A stretch of DNA of 64,000 nucleotides from Paraburkholderia sp. (GCF_004298475.1 NZ_SCRP01000002.1:354062-418061), one strand, 5' to 3'. Counted from the first letter of the stretch, positions 19,826 to 29,995 are shown. A program made the numbers and translations. The notes: generated from the letters alone by a model not told the origin.

Positions 19826-20149
19826 CGGGCACGGCAACCACGCGAAACACACCTGCGCGCTTCATCCACTCCACATTCGCAAACACGTAGCGCGCGCACC
19901 CATTCCGGGCCGGGGGCGGGATGTGCCTGTGCGCCCGATGCGCTGCTGTCGCTGTCATGTCTATCCCGCATGCTGTCCGCGGCCCGTCCGGGGCTGAAAC
20001 GCGCCCGCCGTGTCGTTGTTTTTTGCGGCCTTGGCAGGCGCAAACGCGGGCCGCGCACCCCGCGTCAAATCGCCGTCCGTGCCCGGCCGCAACATCGTTG
20101 CGGCCGCAAATGCCGCACGCCGATCGGGGCTTGGCGGTAGTTTCCCTGC
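19826..20149. other. Intergenic stretch without recognisable gene
   Basis: GC-rich and Arg/Ala-coding in every frame; no motif, no ribosome site worth noting. Confidence 0.5.
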
Positions 20150-20177
20150 TTGACGCCGGTTCCGTCTTTTATATGCT
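20150..20177 (+). promoter_or_regulatory. Candidate promoter of the lactate permease gene
   Basis: TTGACG (20150-20155) and TATGCT (20172-20177) separated by 16 bp, about 110 bp upstream of the permease ATG. It leaves a moderate 5' leader. Confidence 0.5.
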
Positions 20178-20295
20178 GCTAGGGGGCATCGGGGAGTGAA
20201 GCAATATTTTAATTACACACCCGTCTTCACCAGCGCCCCCGCGTACCGGAGAACATCTTTCGCGCCGAATCGAACACGCAAAAAGAGGAGACGTC

Positions 20296-21897
20296 ATGTT
20301 CCACCAGTTGTTGACTCCAATCGGCAATTCGCTATTCCTGTCCTTCTTGATCGCCGCCTTGCCGATCATCACCGTGCTCGCCCTGCTGGGCTGGGCGCGG
20401 CGACCCGCGTGGCAGGCTTCGCTCGCCGGCCTCGTCGTCGGCCTGCTCGTCGCGATCCTCGGCTGGCAGTTCCCGGTCGGGCTCGCGTTCAATTCCGTCT
20501 TCGCGGGTGCCGTGTTCGCGCTGTGGCCTGTCATGTGGATCGTCGTCACGGCGATTCTGCTTTACAACATCGCGCTGCGCTCAGGCCGGTTCGCCGCGTT
20601 TCGCATGTGGCTGCTCGATCACCTGCCGAACGACCGGCGCATCGTGCTCGTCGTGGTCGGCTTTTCGTTCGGTGCGCTGTTCGAGGGCATTTCCGGCTTC
20701 GGCACGCCAATCGCGATCACGAGTTCGCTGCTGATCATGCTCGGTTTCCCGGCACTCGAAGCACTGACGTTCACGCTGATCTTCAACACCGCGCCGGTGG
20801 CATTCGGCGCGCTCGGCGTGCCGATCACCGTGCTCGGCGCCGTCACCCATCTGCCCGCCGATGCGCTCGGCAAGATGGTCGGCCGCCAGTTGCCGTTCTT
20901 CGCACTGGCACTGCCGTTCTACGTGATCGGCATCTACGCGGGCTTTCGCAACATGCTGCGCGTGTGGCCGGTCCTGTTCGTCGCGGGCGGCAGCTTCGCG
21001 CTCACGCAGTTCGTCACCGCGAACTTCATTAACTACAGCCTGACCGACGTTCTCTCGTCGCTCGTTTCGCTGATCCTCACGATTGCATTCGTGCACGTGT
21101 GGAAACCCGCTCCCGATCCGAAGTTCGAGATCAAGGTCGACCGCTCGAAGGAAGTGCGCGCCGACGTGCCGGGCGTGCAAGGCTGGTATCCGTGGCTGAT
21201 CGTGTCCGTGGTCGTGATTCTGTGGACGATCCTGAAGGTGTTCACGCACGGCGAGGCGAAGATCCCCTGGCCGGGCCTCGACAAGGCCGTGTTCATCACG
21301 CTCTATAACACGCCCTATGGCGCGATCTGGGACTTCCAGCCGCTCGCCACCGGCACGGCCATTCTCGTCGCCGCGCTGATCACGGCGTTCATCGTGCGCC
21401 TGAAGTTCTCGGACTTCTGCTGCGCGATCTCCGACACGTGGGTCCAGACGCGCATCGCCATCTTGACCGTGGCGACCATCGTCGGTCTCGCCTATCTGAT
21501 GAACTACTCGGGGCTCACCTACACGCTCGGTCTCGGCGCGGCTTCGGTGGGTGCGTTCTTCCCGCTCATCTCGGCGTTCCTCGGCTGGGTGGCGGTGTTC
21601 CTCTCGGGCAGCGACACCTCGGGCAACGCGCTCTTCGGCAACCTGCAGGTGGTCGCTGCGAAGCAGTTGAACCTGAACCCCGTGCTGATGGCGGCAACCA
21701 ATTCGTCGGGCGGCGTGATGGGCAAGATGATTTCGCCGCAGAACATCTCGACGGGCGTCGCCACCACCGACCTCAAGGGCAAGGAAGGTCACGTGTTCGC
21801 GAAGACCTTCAAGCACTCGATCCTGCTGACCGTCCTGCTCGGCATCCTCGTGTGGCTGCAGCAAAACGTGTTCACGTGGATGATTCCTCCGCACTGA
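20296..21897 (+). CDS. lldP: L-lactate permease (LctP family)
   Basis: 533 residues with about 12-14 hydrophobic helices and the hallmark LctP segments (GISGFGTPIAITSSLLIMLG, NTAPVAFGALGVPI, GSDTSGNALFGNLQ, NSSGGVMGKMISPQ). The family imports L- and D-lactate and glycolate with protons. Shine-Dalgarno AGAGGAG stands before ATG 20296. No lactate dehydrogenase gene is adjacent; it is a monocistronic unit ended by a bidirectional terminator. Confidence 0.94.
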   Translation: MFHQLLTPIGNSLFLSFLIAALPIITVLALLGWARRPAWQASLAGLVVGLLVAILGWQFPVGLAFNSVFAGAVFALWPVMWIVVTAILLYNIALRSGRFAAFRMWLLDHLPNDRRIVLVVVGFSFGALFEGISGFGTPIAITSSLLIMLGFPALEALTFTLIFNTAPVAFGALGVPITVLGAVTHLPADALGKMVGRQLPFFALALPFYVIGIYAGFRNMLRVWPVLFVAGGSFALTQFVTANFINYSLTDVLSSLVSLILTIAFVHVWKPAPDPKFEIKVDRSKEVRADVPGVQGWYPWLIVSVVVILWTILKVFTHGEAKIPWPGLDKAVFITLYNTPYGAIWDFQPLATGTAILVAALITAFIVRLKFSDFCCAISDTWVQTRIAILTVATIVGLAYLMNYSGLTYTLGLGAASVGAFFPLISAFLGWVAVFLSGSDTSGNALFGNLQVVAAKQLNLNPVLMAATNSSGGVMGKMISPQNISTGVATTDLKGKEGHVFAKTFKHSILLTVLLGILVWLQQNVFTWMIPPH

Positions 21898-21916
21898 GCG
21901 CCGTTGTGCACAGCGT

Positions 21917-21957
21917 AAAAAAAATCCGCCTGCGTGTGACGCGCAGGCGGATTTTTT
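21917..21957. terminator. Bidirectional terminator between lldP and bamC
   Basis: 13-bp perfect stem AAATCCGCCTGCG (21922-21934) with CGCAGGCGGATTT (21942-21954), A-run before and T-run after, so it can serve both convergent genes. Confidence 0.92.
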
Positions 21958-22006
21958 AATGGAGGCCCGGCGTGCGGGCCCGCGGCCCGTTCGGGCCGCG
22001 AAAGCG

Positions 22007-23263
22007 TTACTGCAGTTGCGAGACGACGAGGTTCATGATCTCGCGAGCCGGGTTCGACGTATCGATCTTGCCGGCGTCGTCGACGATCGCCACGCGCGTC
22101 TGGGTCTCGGTAATGGCGCGGACGTTCAGCTTGTACAGCTTCGCGATCTTCTCCTTGCGGCCATGGAACACCTGGTCCCAGAAGCCCTGCGAGTCGGAAG
22201 TCATGTCCTTCGGGTCGACGTAGCGCACGTAGTAGATGCCCTTCGTGCGATCGCGCTCGTCCACGGTGAAGCTCGCGCGGTCGAGCGCGATGCCCACACG
22301 CAGCCACGCGCGGTCATACGACTCGCCGAGCGTGAGTTCCGTCGACGTGTACTGGCCGCCCGACGGCGACACGCCGCGTCCCGACTGCTGCGCGGAAGCA
22401 GCGGCGTCCTGCGCGGCGAAGTTGGCGTTCTGTGCGGCAACGGCAGCAGCAGCCGGATCCGCCTTCGACTTCGTCTTGTCGGCCTTGTCGGTCGGCTTCG
22501 CGTCCGCTTCGGCGACGGCCTGCACGTCGGGCACGCCCGGCTTCGCATTCGCGAGCGTTACCATCAGGCGCTTCAGGTATTCGGTTTCGAGCGCGGGATC
22601 GTTGGGCTTCGGCGCCCACTTCGTGCTGTCGTTGTTGACGCCACCAACCTGCTCGCTCAAACCCTTCTGGCTGATGAAGATATAGGTGCCGCCGGCCGGC
22701 GACGTTTCGAGACGCGTGCGGTACTTGTTGCGCTCGGCCCCGACATACGAATTGCCCATTGCCCACGACAGCGTGTTGCGGATCAGGCCGTCGCTGATCT
22801 TCTGGTGCGTTTCGTTCCAGTCGGTCTCCATGACGCCCTTGTCGCGCTGGTCGACCACCAGCAGGAAACCCTGTTCCTGCCAGAAGCGGCGCACCTGCGG
22901 CCAGACCTCGTCGGGCTTCTTGTTGTCGATGACGAGCCAGCTTTCCGTGCCGTCACGCTGGATATGCATGCCCGCCACCTGCGGGAGCACGCGCGTATCG
23001 TCGACCGACGACGGCGCTGCGGTCTCGACCCGCTGGAGCGCGGAGAGCGAAGTCTCGCCGCCCGCGGGCGGCAGCGAACGCTGGTCGGACGTTTCGTCGA
23101 GCATGTTCGGCGGAATGGCCAGCGACGACTCCTTGGCCTTCGTTTTGATGTCGCTGCGGTAATCGGTCTTGGGAGCCGACGGCGAGCTGCAGCCGGCGAC
23201 CAGCCCGCCTGCCATCAGGAATGCGACAGCGCGGATGGCAAGACGTTGATGAAAATCACTCAT
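22007..23263 (-). CDS. bamC: Outer membrane assembly factor BamC (NlpB)
   Basis: 418 residues. Signal peptide with lipobox VAGC (about residue 25), an unstructured N-terminal segment (SSPSAPKTDYRSD) that in E. coli contacts BamD, then two helix-grip domains (about residues 95-230 and 320-410; ESWLVIDNKKPDEVWPQVRR begins the first). The linker is long, Ala/Lys/Asp-rich and poorly conserved. BamC is a lipoprotein subunit of the beta-barrel assembly machine. In many relatives it follows dapA; that gene is not next to it here. Confidence 0.92.
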   Translation of the reverse strand: MSDFHQRLAIRAVAFLMAGGLVAGCSSPSAPKTDYRSDIKTKAKESSLAIPPNMLDETSDQRSLPPAGGETSLSALQRVETAAPSSVDDTRVLPQVAGMHIQRDGTESWLVIDNKKPDEVWPQVRRFWQEQGFLLVVDQRDKGVMETDWNETHQKISDGLIRNTLSWAMGNSYVGAERNKYRTRLETSPAGGTYIFISQKGLSEQVGGVNNDSTKWAPKPNDPALETEYLKRLMVTLANAKPGVPDVQAVAEADAKPTDKADKTKSKADPAAAAVAAQNANFAAQDAAASAQQSGRGVSPSGGQYTSTELTLGESYDRAWLRVGIALDRASFTVDERDRTKGIYYVRYVDPKDMTSDSQGFWDQVFHGRKEKIAKLYKLNVRAITETQTRVAIVDDAGKIDTSNPAREIMNLVVSQLQ

Positions 23264-23628
23264 GTTCGGGTAATCCCTCGGCTACGCCACGGCCAGTTTG
23301 CGTGGATCAACCAATTATTTTACCGGTCCCGGGAGCCCCTGTGCAAAATCCGCGCCCCGTCACTGATCGACGCACCGGCAATGACGCCGCTATTGCATTC
23401 TTCTTGATTCCCGAGCAGGTTCGCGCAAAACCCGAAATCCGGATTTTCACTTTGATATCAATGCACTGGCGACCTTTTTTTGCGTTCGGATGCGGTCTGC
23501 GCGCCATGGTCGTGGCCGTCCGGTGCGAGTCCGTGAAACGCACCATCAGCCATAAAAAGGTTCGGAGCGCTTTATGCGCACGCGCAAATGGAGGCGGAAG
23601 CCGCCTCACGTGATTCGTCCGTGCGGTG
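23264..23628. other. Intergenic stretch
   Basis: Contains a GAGGCGG/CCGCCTC hairpin (23590-23606) just past the stop of the next - strand gene, and presumably the bamC promoter. No gene is recognisable. Confidence 0.5.
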
Positions 23629-24117
23629 TCAGTCGGACGGGGCGCCCGGATCGGGCATGGTCTTCGCAAGCGACGCCGGCGCGAGCCAGCGAAACGACTT
23701 GAGGCCCGACGCGTCGAACGTGCATTCGGCGGCGGCGGGCGTTTGCTTTGGCTTTTTGATGCCGAGTTTCTGCGTAAGTACGTCGACCGGCGTAGTGGGT
23801 TTGGGTTCGGCACTGGCCGCCGAAGCCTCCGAGGGCGCTGAGGCCGCCGACGCAAGCGCCGCCTTTGCGTCCGAAGCGTCCGAAGCGGCATCTGCAACGG
23901 CTTGATGCGTCGCTTCGAGGTGACCTTCGACCACGACGCGGCTACCGCGATACGCGACTGCAGTGTGCGTGACAGAAAGCTCGCCATGCGACGCGTCCGC
24001 GAGGCGGCTGCGCATTTCCTGTTGGCACGCGCTGGAATTGCGGTACTGCGTGGCGCATCCTGCGAGCAAGGCGGTAGTGGCCGCGAGGCCGACGAGACAT
24101 ACTTTCCGGGTAATCAT
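23629..24117 (-). CDS. Predicted lipoprotein (162 aa)
   Basis: Starting at ATG 24117 (MITRKVCLVGLAATTALLAGC) it has a clear signal peptide with lipobox LAGC, Cys21. The reading from 24213 has no signal at its N-terminus, so the shorter start is preferred. The mature protein has a conserved-looking first half with one Cys (SSACQQEMRSRL), then an Ala/Ser/Asp-rich low-complexity stretch, then a final ~45 residues (LTQKLGIKKPKQTPAAAE). I recognise no named family. It lies in the same orientation as bamC. Confidence 0.75.
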   Translation of the reverse strand: MITRKVCLVGLAATTALLAGCATQYRNSSACQQEMRSRLADASHGELSVTHTAVAYRGSRVVVEGHLEATHQAVADAASDASDAKAALASAASAPSEASAASAEPKPTTPVDVLTQKLGIKKPKQTPAAAECTFDASGLKSFRWLAPASLAKTMPDPGAPSD

Positions 24118-24367
24118 TGCTGCTCCGTTTTCAGGCTGCAGCAAGTGTAGCGTAAGACCCCATGCGCCTTGCGGGGCGCCCGCACCGCGCATGCGGGCTT
24201 GCCGTCTTCCCATCCGCTTACGCGGCGAAATTTCGCGGCGGGAGGCAGCGCGTTTGCGATCTTGCCGTCAACGGCGATTCGCCCCTGACACGACGTCGAA
24301 ACAGAACTGCTTATCTTCATGCACGGCTACACCGGCCGGGCAGCTTTCTGCTTCCCCGGCGCCCCAA

Positions 24368-25858
24368 TCAGGCTCCGGTGGCAAAAACAGGTTCGAGCGC
24401 GCGATAGAGCGCGCGGAACGTCGGTCGACGTGCCTCGCGATACCAGGCGTGGCGCGCAGCGTCCGGTTCGCGCACGGCCAGTACAGTCGGTTGCGGACAC
24501 ACCGATTCCAGCGTCGCGGCCGGTTCCAGCGCAAGGTGCGCAAGGCGCGCCGCACCGAGCGCCGGCCCGACTTCGCCGCCCGCGCGCAGCGTCAGTGCGC
24601 GGCCGCTGATATCGGCTAGCATCTGCGTCCACCAGGCGCTGCGCGAACCGCCGCCGATCACCGTGATCGAATCGGGCACAAGCCCGGCGGCGTGCAACGC
24701 ATCCATGCCGTCGAGCAGCGCGAAACCCACGCCTTCGAGCGTTGCATTCGCAAGATCGGCGCGCGTGGTCTGCGCCGTCATGCCATAAAAAACGCCCTTC
24801 GCGTTAACGTTGTTATGCGGCGTGCGCTCGCCGCTCAGATAAGGGAGAAACCACGGGCGGCGCGCATCGGTTTGCGCGTTCGAGTGCGCTTCGGCATCGG
24901 CGAGCAAGGCCGCCACGCTTTCGTAACCCGTGCATTGCGCGGTGAAATCGAGGCAACTGGCGGCATTGAGCATCACCGACATCAGATGCCAGGTCTGCGG
25001 CAGCGCATGGCAGAAGCTGTGGACGGCCGATTCGGGATTCGCGCGAAAACCGTCCGATACCGCGAAATAGACGCCGGATGTGCCGAGCGACAGCATCGCA
25101 TCGCCGGGGCGCACGATCCCGACGCCAACCGCGCCCGCCGCGTTATCGCCGCCGCCCGCGACCACGGGAATTTCGCGCAGCCCGAATTCGCGCGCCAGTT
25201 CCGGGCGCAGCGTGCCGGTGATCCGGTTGCCCTCGAAGACCGCGGGCATCTGCTCGCGCGCAAGCCCGCATGCAGCCAGCAACGCATCGCTGTAATCGCG
25301 CTTCGCGATGTCGAGCCACAGCGTGCCGGAAGCGTCCGATGCATCCGTCGCGAATGCGCCGGTCAGCAGATAACGCAGATAATCCTTCGGCAACAGAACA
25401 TGCGCGATGCGCGCGAACACTTCGGGTTCATGCTTGCGCACCCACAGCAGCTTGGGCGCGGTAAAACCCGGCATCGCAAGATTGCCCGCGATGGCATGCA
25501 GTTCCGGCATCGCACGTTCCAGTTCGAGACATTCGACATCGGAACGGCCATCGTTCCACAGGATCGCGGGACGCAGCACTGCACCGCCTGCATCGAGCAG
25601 CGTCGCGCCATGCATCTGGCCGGTCAGGCCGAGTGCCTCGATACGTGCAGGCTCGACGCCCGCAGTCGCAGCCTGCGCGAGCAACGCGCGCAGCGCGGTC
25701 TGCGTGGCGCGCCACCAGTCCTGCGGCGCCTGCTCGGACCAGCGCGGCTGCGGCCGGCTTGCCGTGAGCGGCGCGCTCGCGCTGCCGAGCACGCCGCCCG
25801 CGCGGTCCAGCAGCACGGCCTTCACGCCCGACGTCCCGAGATCGATACCGATGAACAT
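24368..25858 (-). CDS. xylB: Xylulokinase
   Basis: 496 residues of the FGGY carbohydrate kinase family: N-terminal phosphate-binding MFIGIDLGTSGVKAVL, substrate-binding GLTGQMHGATLLD with the xylulokinase-specific QMHG, and the C-terminal FGGY-type GGGSRSAWWTQMLADI. Phosphorylates D-xylulose to xylulose-5-phosphate. Follows xylA by 29 bp in the same operon. No xylose transporter is in the window. Confidence 0.95.
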   Translation of the reverse strand: MFIGIDLGTSGVKAVLLDRAGGVLGSASAPLTASRPQPRWSEQAPQDWWRATQTALRALLAQAATAGVEPARIEALGLTGQMHGATLLDAGGAVLRPAILWNDGRSDVECLELERAMPELHAIAGNLAMPGFTAPKLLWVRKHEPEVFARIAHVLLPKDYLRYLLTGAFATDASDASGTLWLDIAKRDYSDALLAACGLAREQMPAVFEGNRITGTLRPELAREFGLREIPVVAGGGDNAAGAVGVGIVRPGDAMLSLGTSGVYFAVSDGFRANPESAVHSFCHALPQTWHLMSVMLNAASCLDFTAQCTGYESVAALLADAEAHSNAQTDARRPWFLPYLSGERTPHNNVNAKGVFYGMTAQTTRADLANATLEGVGFALLDGMDALHAAGLVPDSITVIGGGSRSAWWTQMLADISGRALTLRAGGEVGPALGAARLAHLALEPAATLESVCPQPTVLAVREPDAARHAWYREARRPTFRALYRALEPVFATGA

Positions 25859-25887
25859 GTCTCTATCCTTGCCGGTCTCGCCAGCGG

Positions 25888-27210
25888 CTAGCGCAGCCCG
25901 TAAATCGCCTGATTGACGATGTTTTCGAGCCGCTCCTGCTGACCGCTCGCGTGCTGCGGATTCATGCCGTGCGCGGTGGCATCGGCGGCGAGCGAAGACA
26001 GCGAATAGCCGCCCGCGAGGATCTTGCGGCCGAACTCCGTATCCCAGCCCGAATAACGTTGCGTGCGAAACTGTTCGAGACGGTCGTGTTCGACGAGCAC
26101 CGCGGCGCGCTCCAGCGCGATTGCGAGCACATCCATCGCGCCGACGTGGCCGTAGAAGAGATCTTCGGCGTCGCTGCTCTGGCGGCGCACCTTCGCGTCG
26201 AAATTCATGCCGCCAGTCGAGAATCCGCCATGACGCAGGATTTCGTAAAACGCGAGCGTGAGTTCTTCGACGCTATTCGGGAACTGGTCCGTGTCCCAGC
26301 CGTTTTGCTGATCGCCGCGGTTCGCGTCCACGCTGCCGAACACGCCGAGCGCGAAGGCCATGGCGATTTCGTGATGGAACGAGTGGCCCGCGAGTGTCGC
26401 ATGATTGGCCTCGATATTGACGCGGATTTCGTTTTGCAGGCCGTATTGCGCGAGAAAACCATAGACCGTCGCGACGTCGTAATCGTATTGATGCTTGGTG
26501 GGCTCCTGCGGCTTCGGCTCGATCAGCAGCGTGCCCTTGAAACCGGTGCGGTGCTTGTGCTCGACCACCATCGAAAGGAAGCGCGCGAACTGCTCGCGCT
26601 CGCGCATGAGGTCGGTGTTGAGCAGCGTGTCGTAACCTTCGCGGCCACCCCACAGCACATAGTTTTCGCCGCCGAGCTTGCGCGTGGCGTCGAGCGCATG
26701 GCACACCTGCGTCGCGGCATAGGCGAACACTTCGGGATTCGGACTGGTTGCCGCGCCGCCCGCATAACGCGGGTTCGAAAAGAGATTTGCCGTGCCCCAC
26801 AACAGCTTCACACCGCTCGCCTGCTGACGCTCGCCGATGTAATCGACCATGCGCGCGAAATTCTCGGTGTAGTCCTTCAGGTCCTTGCCCTCGGGCGCGA
26901 CATCGGTGTCGTGAAAGGTATAGAAAGGCGCGCCGAGCTTCGAGAAAAACTCGAACGCGGCGTCGGCCTTCTGGCGCGCGCGCTCCATGGCGTCGCCCGG
27001 CTGCTGCCACGGACGATGAAACGTGCCCTGCCCGAAAATATCGACACCGGGCCACACGAACGTATGCCAGTAGCACACGGCGACACGCAGATGCTCTTCA
27101 AGGGTTTTGCCGAGGATTTTCCGCGAGCGGTCGTAATGGTGAAAAGCGAGTGGATTGTCCGACTGCGGGCCCTCGTAGCGGATCGCGGGAATATGTTCGA
27201 AATACTGCAT
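25888..27210 (-). CDS. xylA: Xylose isomerase
   Basis: 440 residues from ATG 27210, identical in length to E. coli XylA and preceded by GAGGAGTCGCC. Catalytic and metal-binding landmarks are present: FHDTDVAP (His/Asp), [14 protein letters not shown], the [14 protein letters not shown] metal segment and [17 protein letters not shown]. Interconverts D-xylose and D-xylulose. First gene of xylAB; divergent from xylR, so the 360-bp gap must hold the xylA promoter. Confidence 0.97.
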   Translation of the reverse strand: MQYFEHIPAIRYEGPQSDNPLAFHHYDRSRKILGKTLEEHLRVAVCYWHTFVWPGVDIFGQGTFHRPWQQPGDAMERARQKADAAFEFFSKLGAPFYTFHDTDVAPEGKDLKDYTENFARMVDYIGERQQASGVKLLWGTANLFSNPRYAGGAATSPNPEVFAYAATQVCHALDATRKLGGENYVLWGGREGYDTLLNTDLMREREQFARFLSMVVEHKHRTGFKGTLLIEPKPQEPTKHQYDYDVATVYGFLAQYGLQNEIRVNIEANHATLAGHSFHHEIAMAFALGVFGSVDANRGDQQNGWDTDQFPNSVEELTLAFYEILRHGGFSTGGMNFDAKVRRQSSDAEDLFYGHVGAMDVLAIALERAAVLVEHDRLEQFRTQRYSGWDTEFGRKILAGGYSLSSLAADATAHGMNPQHASGQQERLENIVNQAIYGLR

Positions 27211-27473
27211 GGCGACTCCTCTCATGTTGCGGCGCAACGGCACGCGCCCGGCTGTGTGAGAGCCATACTGCCCGCGCCGCACGGCGAGGGGAATTGCGAA
27301 ATTGCGGGAGCCCTATAACGTTTCCTGCCAGCCGCACGCGTGCCGCCCACGCGCCGCAAAATGTCGGCCTAAAATAACTGCACGCTTAAAAGGCAAAAAC
27401 CCGAAGCGAAACCCGAGCCGAAGCCAGAGCCAAGACAGCGCCGCGTGAACAACACACACGCGACCGCCCGCAC
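27211..27473. other. xylA-xylR divergent control region
   Basis: No coding signal. CCTATAACGTTTCCTG near 27312 and CTAAAATAACTGC near 27371 are the only AT-rich patches likely to include promoter or operator elements. I could not identify a XylR site with confidence. Confidence 0.4.
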
Positions 27474-27507
27474 AAGGAACAAGGAACAAGGAACAAGGAA
27501 CAAGGAG
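27474..27507 (+). repeat. Heptanucleotide repeat (AAGGAAC)x4 + AAGGAG ahead of a leader ORF
   Basis: Four exact AAGGAAC units (27474-27501) followed by AAGGAG (27502-27507). The last is an ideal Shine-Dalgarno 3 nt from the ATG at 27511. The repeats offer several overlapping ribosome-binding sequences and are prone to slippage. Confidence 0.85.
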
Positions 27508-27510
27508 ACG

Positions 27511-27576
27511 ATGGCGTCGACAGCCCCGCGCCCGCCAGCCACGGCCCGCCGCGATGTCGCGCCCGACATGCCATGA
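27511..27576 (+). CDS. Leader ORF (21 aa) coupled to xylR
   Basis: ATG 27511 to TGA 27574-27576 encodes MASTAPRPPATARRDVAPDM plus a final Pro. Its stop overlaps the xylR start as ATGA (27573-27576). It has the strong AAGGAG site, whereas xylR itself has no Shine-Dalgarno, so xylR is probably translated by coupling. The peptide has four prolines and is unlikely to be functional on its own. Confidence 0.55.
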   Translation: MASTAPRPPATARRDVAPDMP

Positions 27577-28835
27577 ACCGCGCCCCCGCTTCCCAGACGC
27601 CGCACCGCATCGCGCTGCTCTTCAACGCGAATAAGGTCTATGACCGAGAGATCATTGCGGGAATCGGCCATTACCTGCATTCGACGCGCGTTGCGTGGGA
27701 CCTGTTTCTCGAAGAGGACTTCCGCTGCCGCCTCGCGGGCATCGAGCGCTTCGACGGCGACGGCATCATCGCCGACTTCGACGACCCCGCCGTGGCCGAG
27801 GCGCTGATCGGCTGTCGCCTGCCGGTGGTCGCAGTCGGCTCCTCGTTCGAGGACCCCGCGCACTACCCGCCCGAGCTGCCCTATATCGCCACCGACAACG
27901 CCAAGCTCGTCTCGCTCGCATGGACGCATCTGATCGGCGCAGGACTGCCGCATCTCGCGATGTACAGCCTGCCGGTCGCGCAGGAGAACCGCTGGGCGCA
28001 GGAGCGCGAACTGGCCTTCCAGAAGCTCGCGCAGGACGAAGGCGTCGCCGCGCCCGTCTATCGCGGACTCGCGACGAGCGCGCCCGCCTGGAACCAGGCC
28101 ATCGAGCAATTGAGCGAATGGCTGCACAGCCTGCCCAAGCCGGTCGGCGTGATCGCCGTCACCGACGCGCGCGCGCGGCATCTGCTGCAGGCGTGCCTGA
28201 TCCACGGCATCGCGGTGCCCGAACAGGTCGCGATCATCGGCATCGACAACGACCCGCTCACGCGCACGCTCACCCGCATTCCGCTGTCGTCGGTGATCCA
28301 GGGCACTGAGGAAATGGGCAAGACGGCGGCGCACCTGCTGCACCAGATGCTGCGCGGCGCGCGTTTTCCCGGACGGCGCATTCTGGTTCCGCCGGTCGGC
28401 ATCAACGTGCTCGAATCGACGAAGCACGAACCGCTCTCAAGCCCGCACGTCATGCGCGCACGGCACTTCATCCGGCAATACGCATGCCAGGGCATCAAGA
28501 CCGAACAGGTCGCGGACTACGTCGGCATTTCGCGATCGTCGCTGGAAGAGTATTTCCGGCGCGAACGCCAGTGCACCGTGCACCAGGAAATCCTGCGCCA
28601 CAAGCTCGACGCCGCCAAGGCGATGCTCGCCTCGCGCGACGCGGCGAGCGCCGAAGTCGCGATCCGCTGCGGGTTCACTTCGCTTCAGTACATGTACGCC
28701 GTGTTCAAACGCGAACTCGGTTGCACGCCGCGCGAGTATCAGGACAGCGTTGCGCTTGCACCCATGTCTGCCCCCGCATCTTCGTCGCCGTCGCCAGCGT
28801 CCGCGCGCCCGGATTCCGGCCACGGCCGCCAATAA
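27573..28835 (+). CDS. xylR: Xylose operon regulator XylR (AraC family with LacI-type sensor)
   Basis: 420 residues (E. coli XylR 392). The N-terminal ~290 residues form a periplasmic-binding-protein-like sugar sensor (RIALLFNANKVYDREIIAGI, IGIDNDPLTRTLTRIPLSSV). The C-terminal ~110 form an AraC DNA-binding domain (QVADYVGISRSSLEEYFRRE, ending FKRELGCTPREYQ). The C-terminus extends about 25 Ser/Pro-rich residues. It should activate xylAB on binding xylose. galM follows 20 bp downstream. Confidence 0.93.
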   Translation: MNRAPASQTPHRIALLFNANKVYDREIIAGIGHYLHSTRVAWDLFLEEDFRCRLAGIERFDGDGIIADFDDPAVAEALIGCRLPVVAVGSSFEDPAHYPPELPYIATDNAKLVSLAWTHLIGAGLPHLAMYSLPVAQENRWAQERELAFQKLAQDEGVAAPVYRGLATSAPAWNQAIEQLSEWLHSLPKPVGVIAVTDARARHLLQACLIHGIAVPEQVAIIGIDNDPLTRTLTRIPLSSVIQGTEEMGKTAAHLLHQMLRGARFPGRRILVPPVGINVLESTKHEPLSSPHVMRARHFIRQYACQGIKTEQVADYVGISRSSLEEYFRRERQCTVHQEILRHKLDAAKAMLASRDAASAEVAIRCGFTSLQYMYAVFKRELGCTPREYQDSVALAPMSAPASSSPSPASARPDSGHGRQ

Positions 28836-28855
28836 ATATCTCCCGCTCGAGCCCC

Positions 28856-29935
28856 ATGAACAGCTTCGCCCATCTGCCCGCCGAACCCTGGGGCACCCTG
28901 CCCGGCGGCGATCCCGTCCGGCTCTACACGCTGCGCAACGCGCAGGGCATGAAGCTGACGATCAGCGATCTCGGCGCGACACTCGTCTCGTGGCTCGCGC
29001 CCGACCGCGCCGGGCGCCTCGCCGATATCCTGCTCGGCCACGACACGCCCACCCAATACTACGCAGCGAGCACTTACATGGGCGGCCTCGTCGGGCGCTG
29101 GGCGAATCGCATCGGCGGCGCGCGCTTCACGCTCGACGGCATCGAATACACGCTCGACCGCAACGAGAACGGCAACTTGCTGCACGGCGGCGCGAACGGC
29201 TTTCATCGTGCGATGTGGCAGGTCGAAGACGATCGCGGCGCGCTGGCGCTGCGGCTCGACTCGCCGGAAGGCGACGCCGGATTTCCCGGCAACGTGAGCG
29301 TGCAGGTGCGCTATACGCTCGACGACGAAGGCACGCTCACGATCGACTACGAAGCCGTGAGCGACGCACCGACGCCGCTCAATCTCACGAGTCACGCGTA
29401 CTTCAATCTCACCGGCGAGCCCGGCTCGGATATTCGCGGACACGTTCTCACGATCGACGCCGATGCGTTTCTCGAAGTCGATCCGCAGTTGATCCCGGTC
29501 GGCATCGCCGACGTGTCGGGCAGCGCCTTCGATTTCCGCCACGGTGCGCCGCTGGGCGCGCGGCTCGACTGGCCGAACGCGCAGCTCGCGCGCACACGCG
29601 GCTTCGATCATTGCTACGTGCTGCGTGAACCGGCTGCCGAACCAGGCACGGCGCGCGCGGTGCGCAACGTTGCGTGCGCATACGATCCGGGCAGCGGTCG
29701 CGAACTGAGCGTCGCGACCGACCAGTGCGGCCTGCAGTGCTATACGGGGAACTATCTGGACGGCATGCCGGGCCGCCATGGCGCGGCGTATGTGCGCCAT
29801 GCGGGCCTGTGCCTCGAAGCGGGCGGCTTCCCGAACCAGATCAACATGGAAGCCCCCGAGCGCGACGCCGTGGTGCTACGCCCCGGCGCCACGTATCGTC
29901 AGGTCACGCAGTACCGCGTGGGCGTGCGCACCTGA
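28856..29935 (+). CDS. galM: Aldose 1-epimerase
   Basis: 359 residues from ATG 28856; the frame is open upstream only as overlap with xylR. GalM landmarks: NRIGGARFTLDG, LHGGANGFHRAMW with an active-site His, NLTSHAYFNL with the second His, and LEAGGFPNQINM with the catalytic Glu. Interconverts alpha and beta anomers of aldoses, which feeds XylA. Probably co-transcribed with xylR, although no strong Shine-Dalgarno is visible. Confidence 0.94.
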   Translation: MNSFAHLPAEPWGTLPGGDPVRLYTLRNAQGMKLTISDLGATLVSWLAPDRAGRLADILLGHDTPTQYYAASTYMGGLVGRWANRIGGARFTLDGIEYTLDRNENGNLLHGGANGFHRAMWQVEDDRGALALRLDSPEGDAGFPGNVSVQVRYTLDDEGTLTIDYEAVSDAPTPLNLTSHAYFNLTGEPGSDIRGHVLTIDADAFLEVDPQLIPVGIADVSGSAFDFRHGAPLGARLDWPNAQLARTRGFDHCYVLREPAAEPGTARAVRNVACAYDPGSGRELSVATDQCGLQCYTGNYLDGMPGRHGAAYVRHAGLCLEAGGFPNQINMEAPERDAVVLRPGATYRQVTQYRVGVRT

Positions 29936-29995
29936 ACCGCCATGCGGGCCGGCGCACGTCGCGCTTGACACGATCACCGCGCGATCACCGCACGC

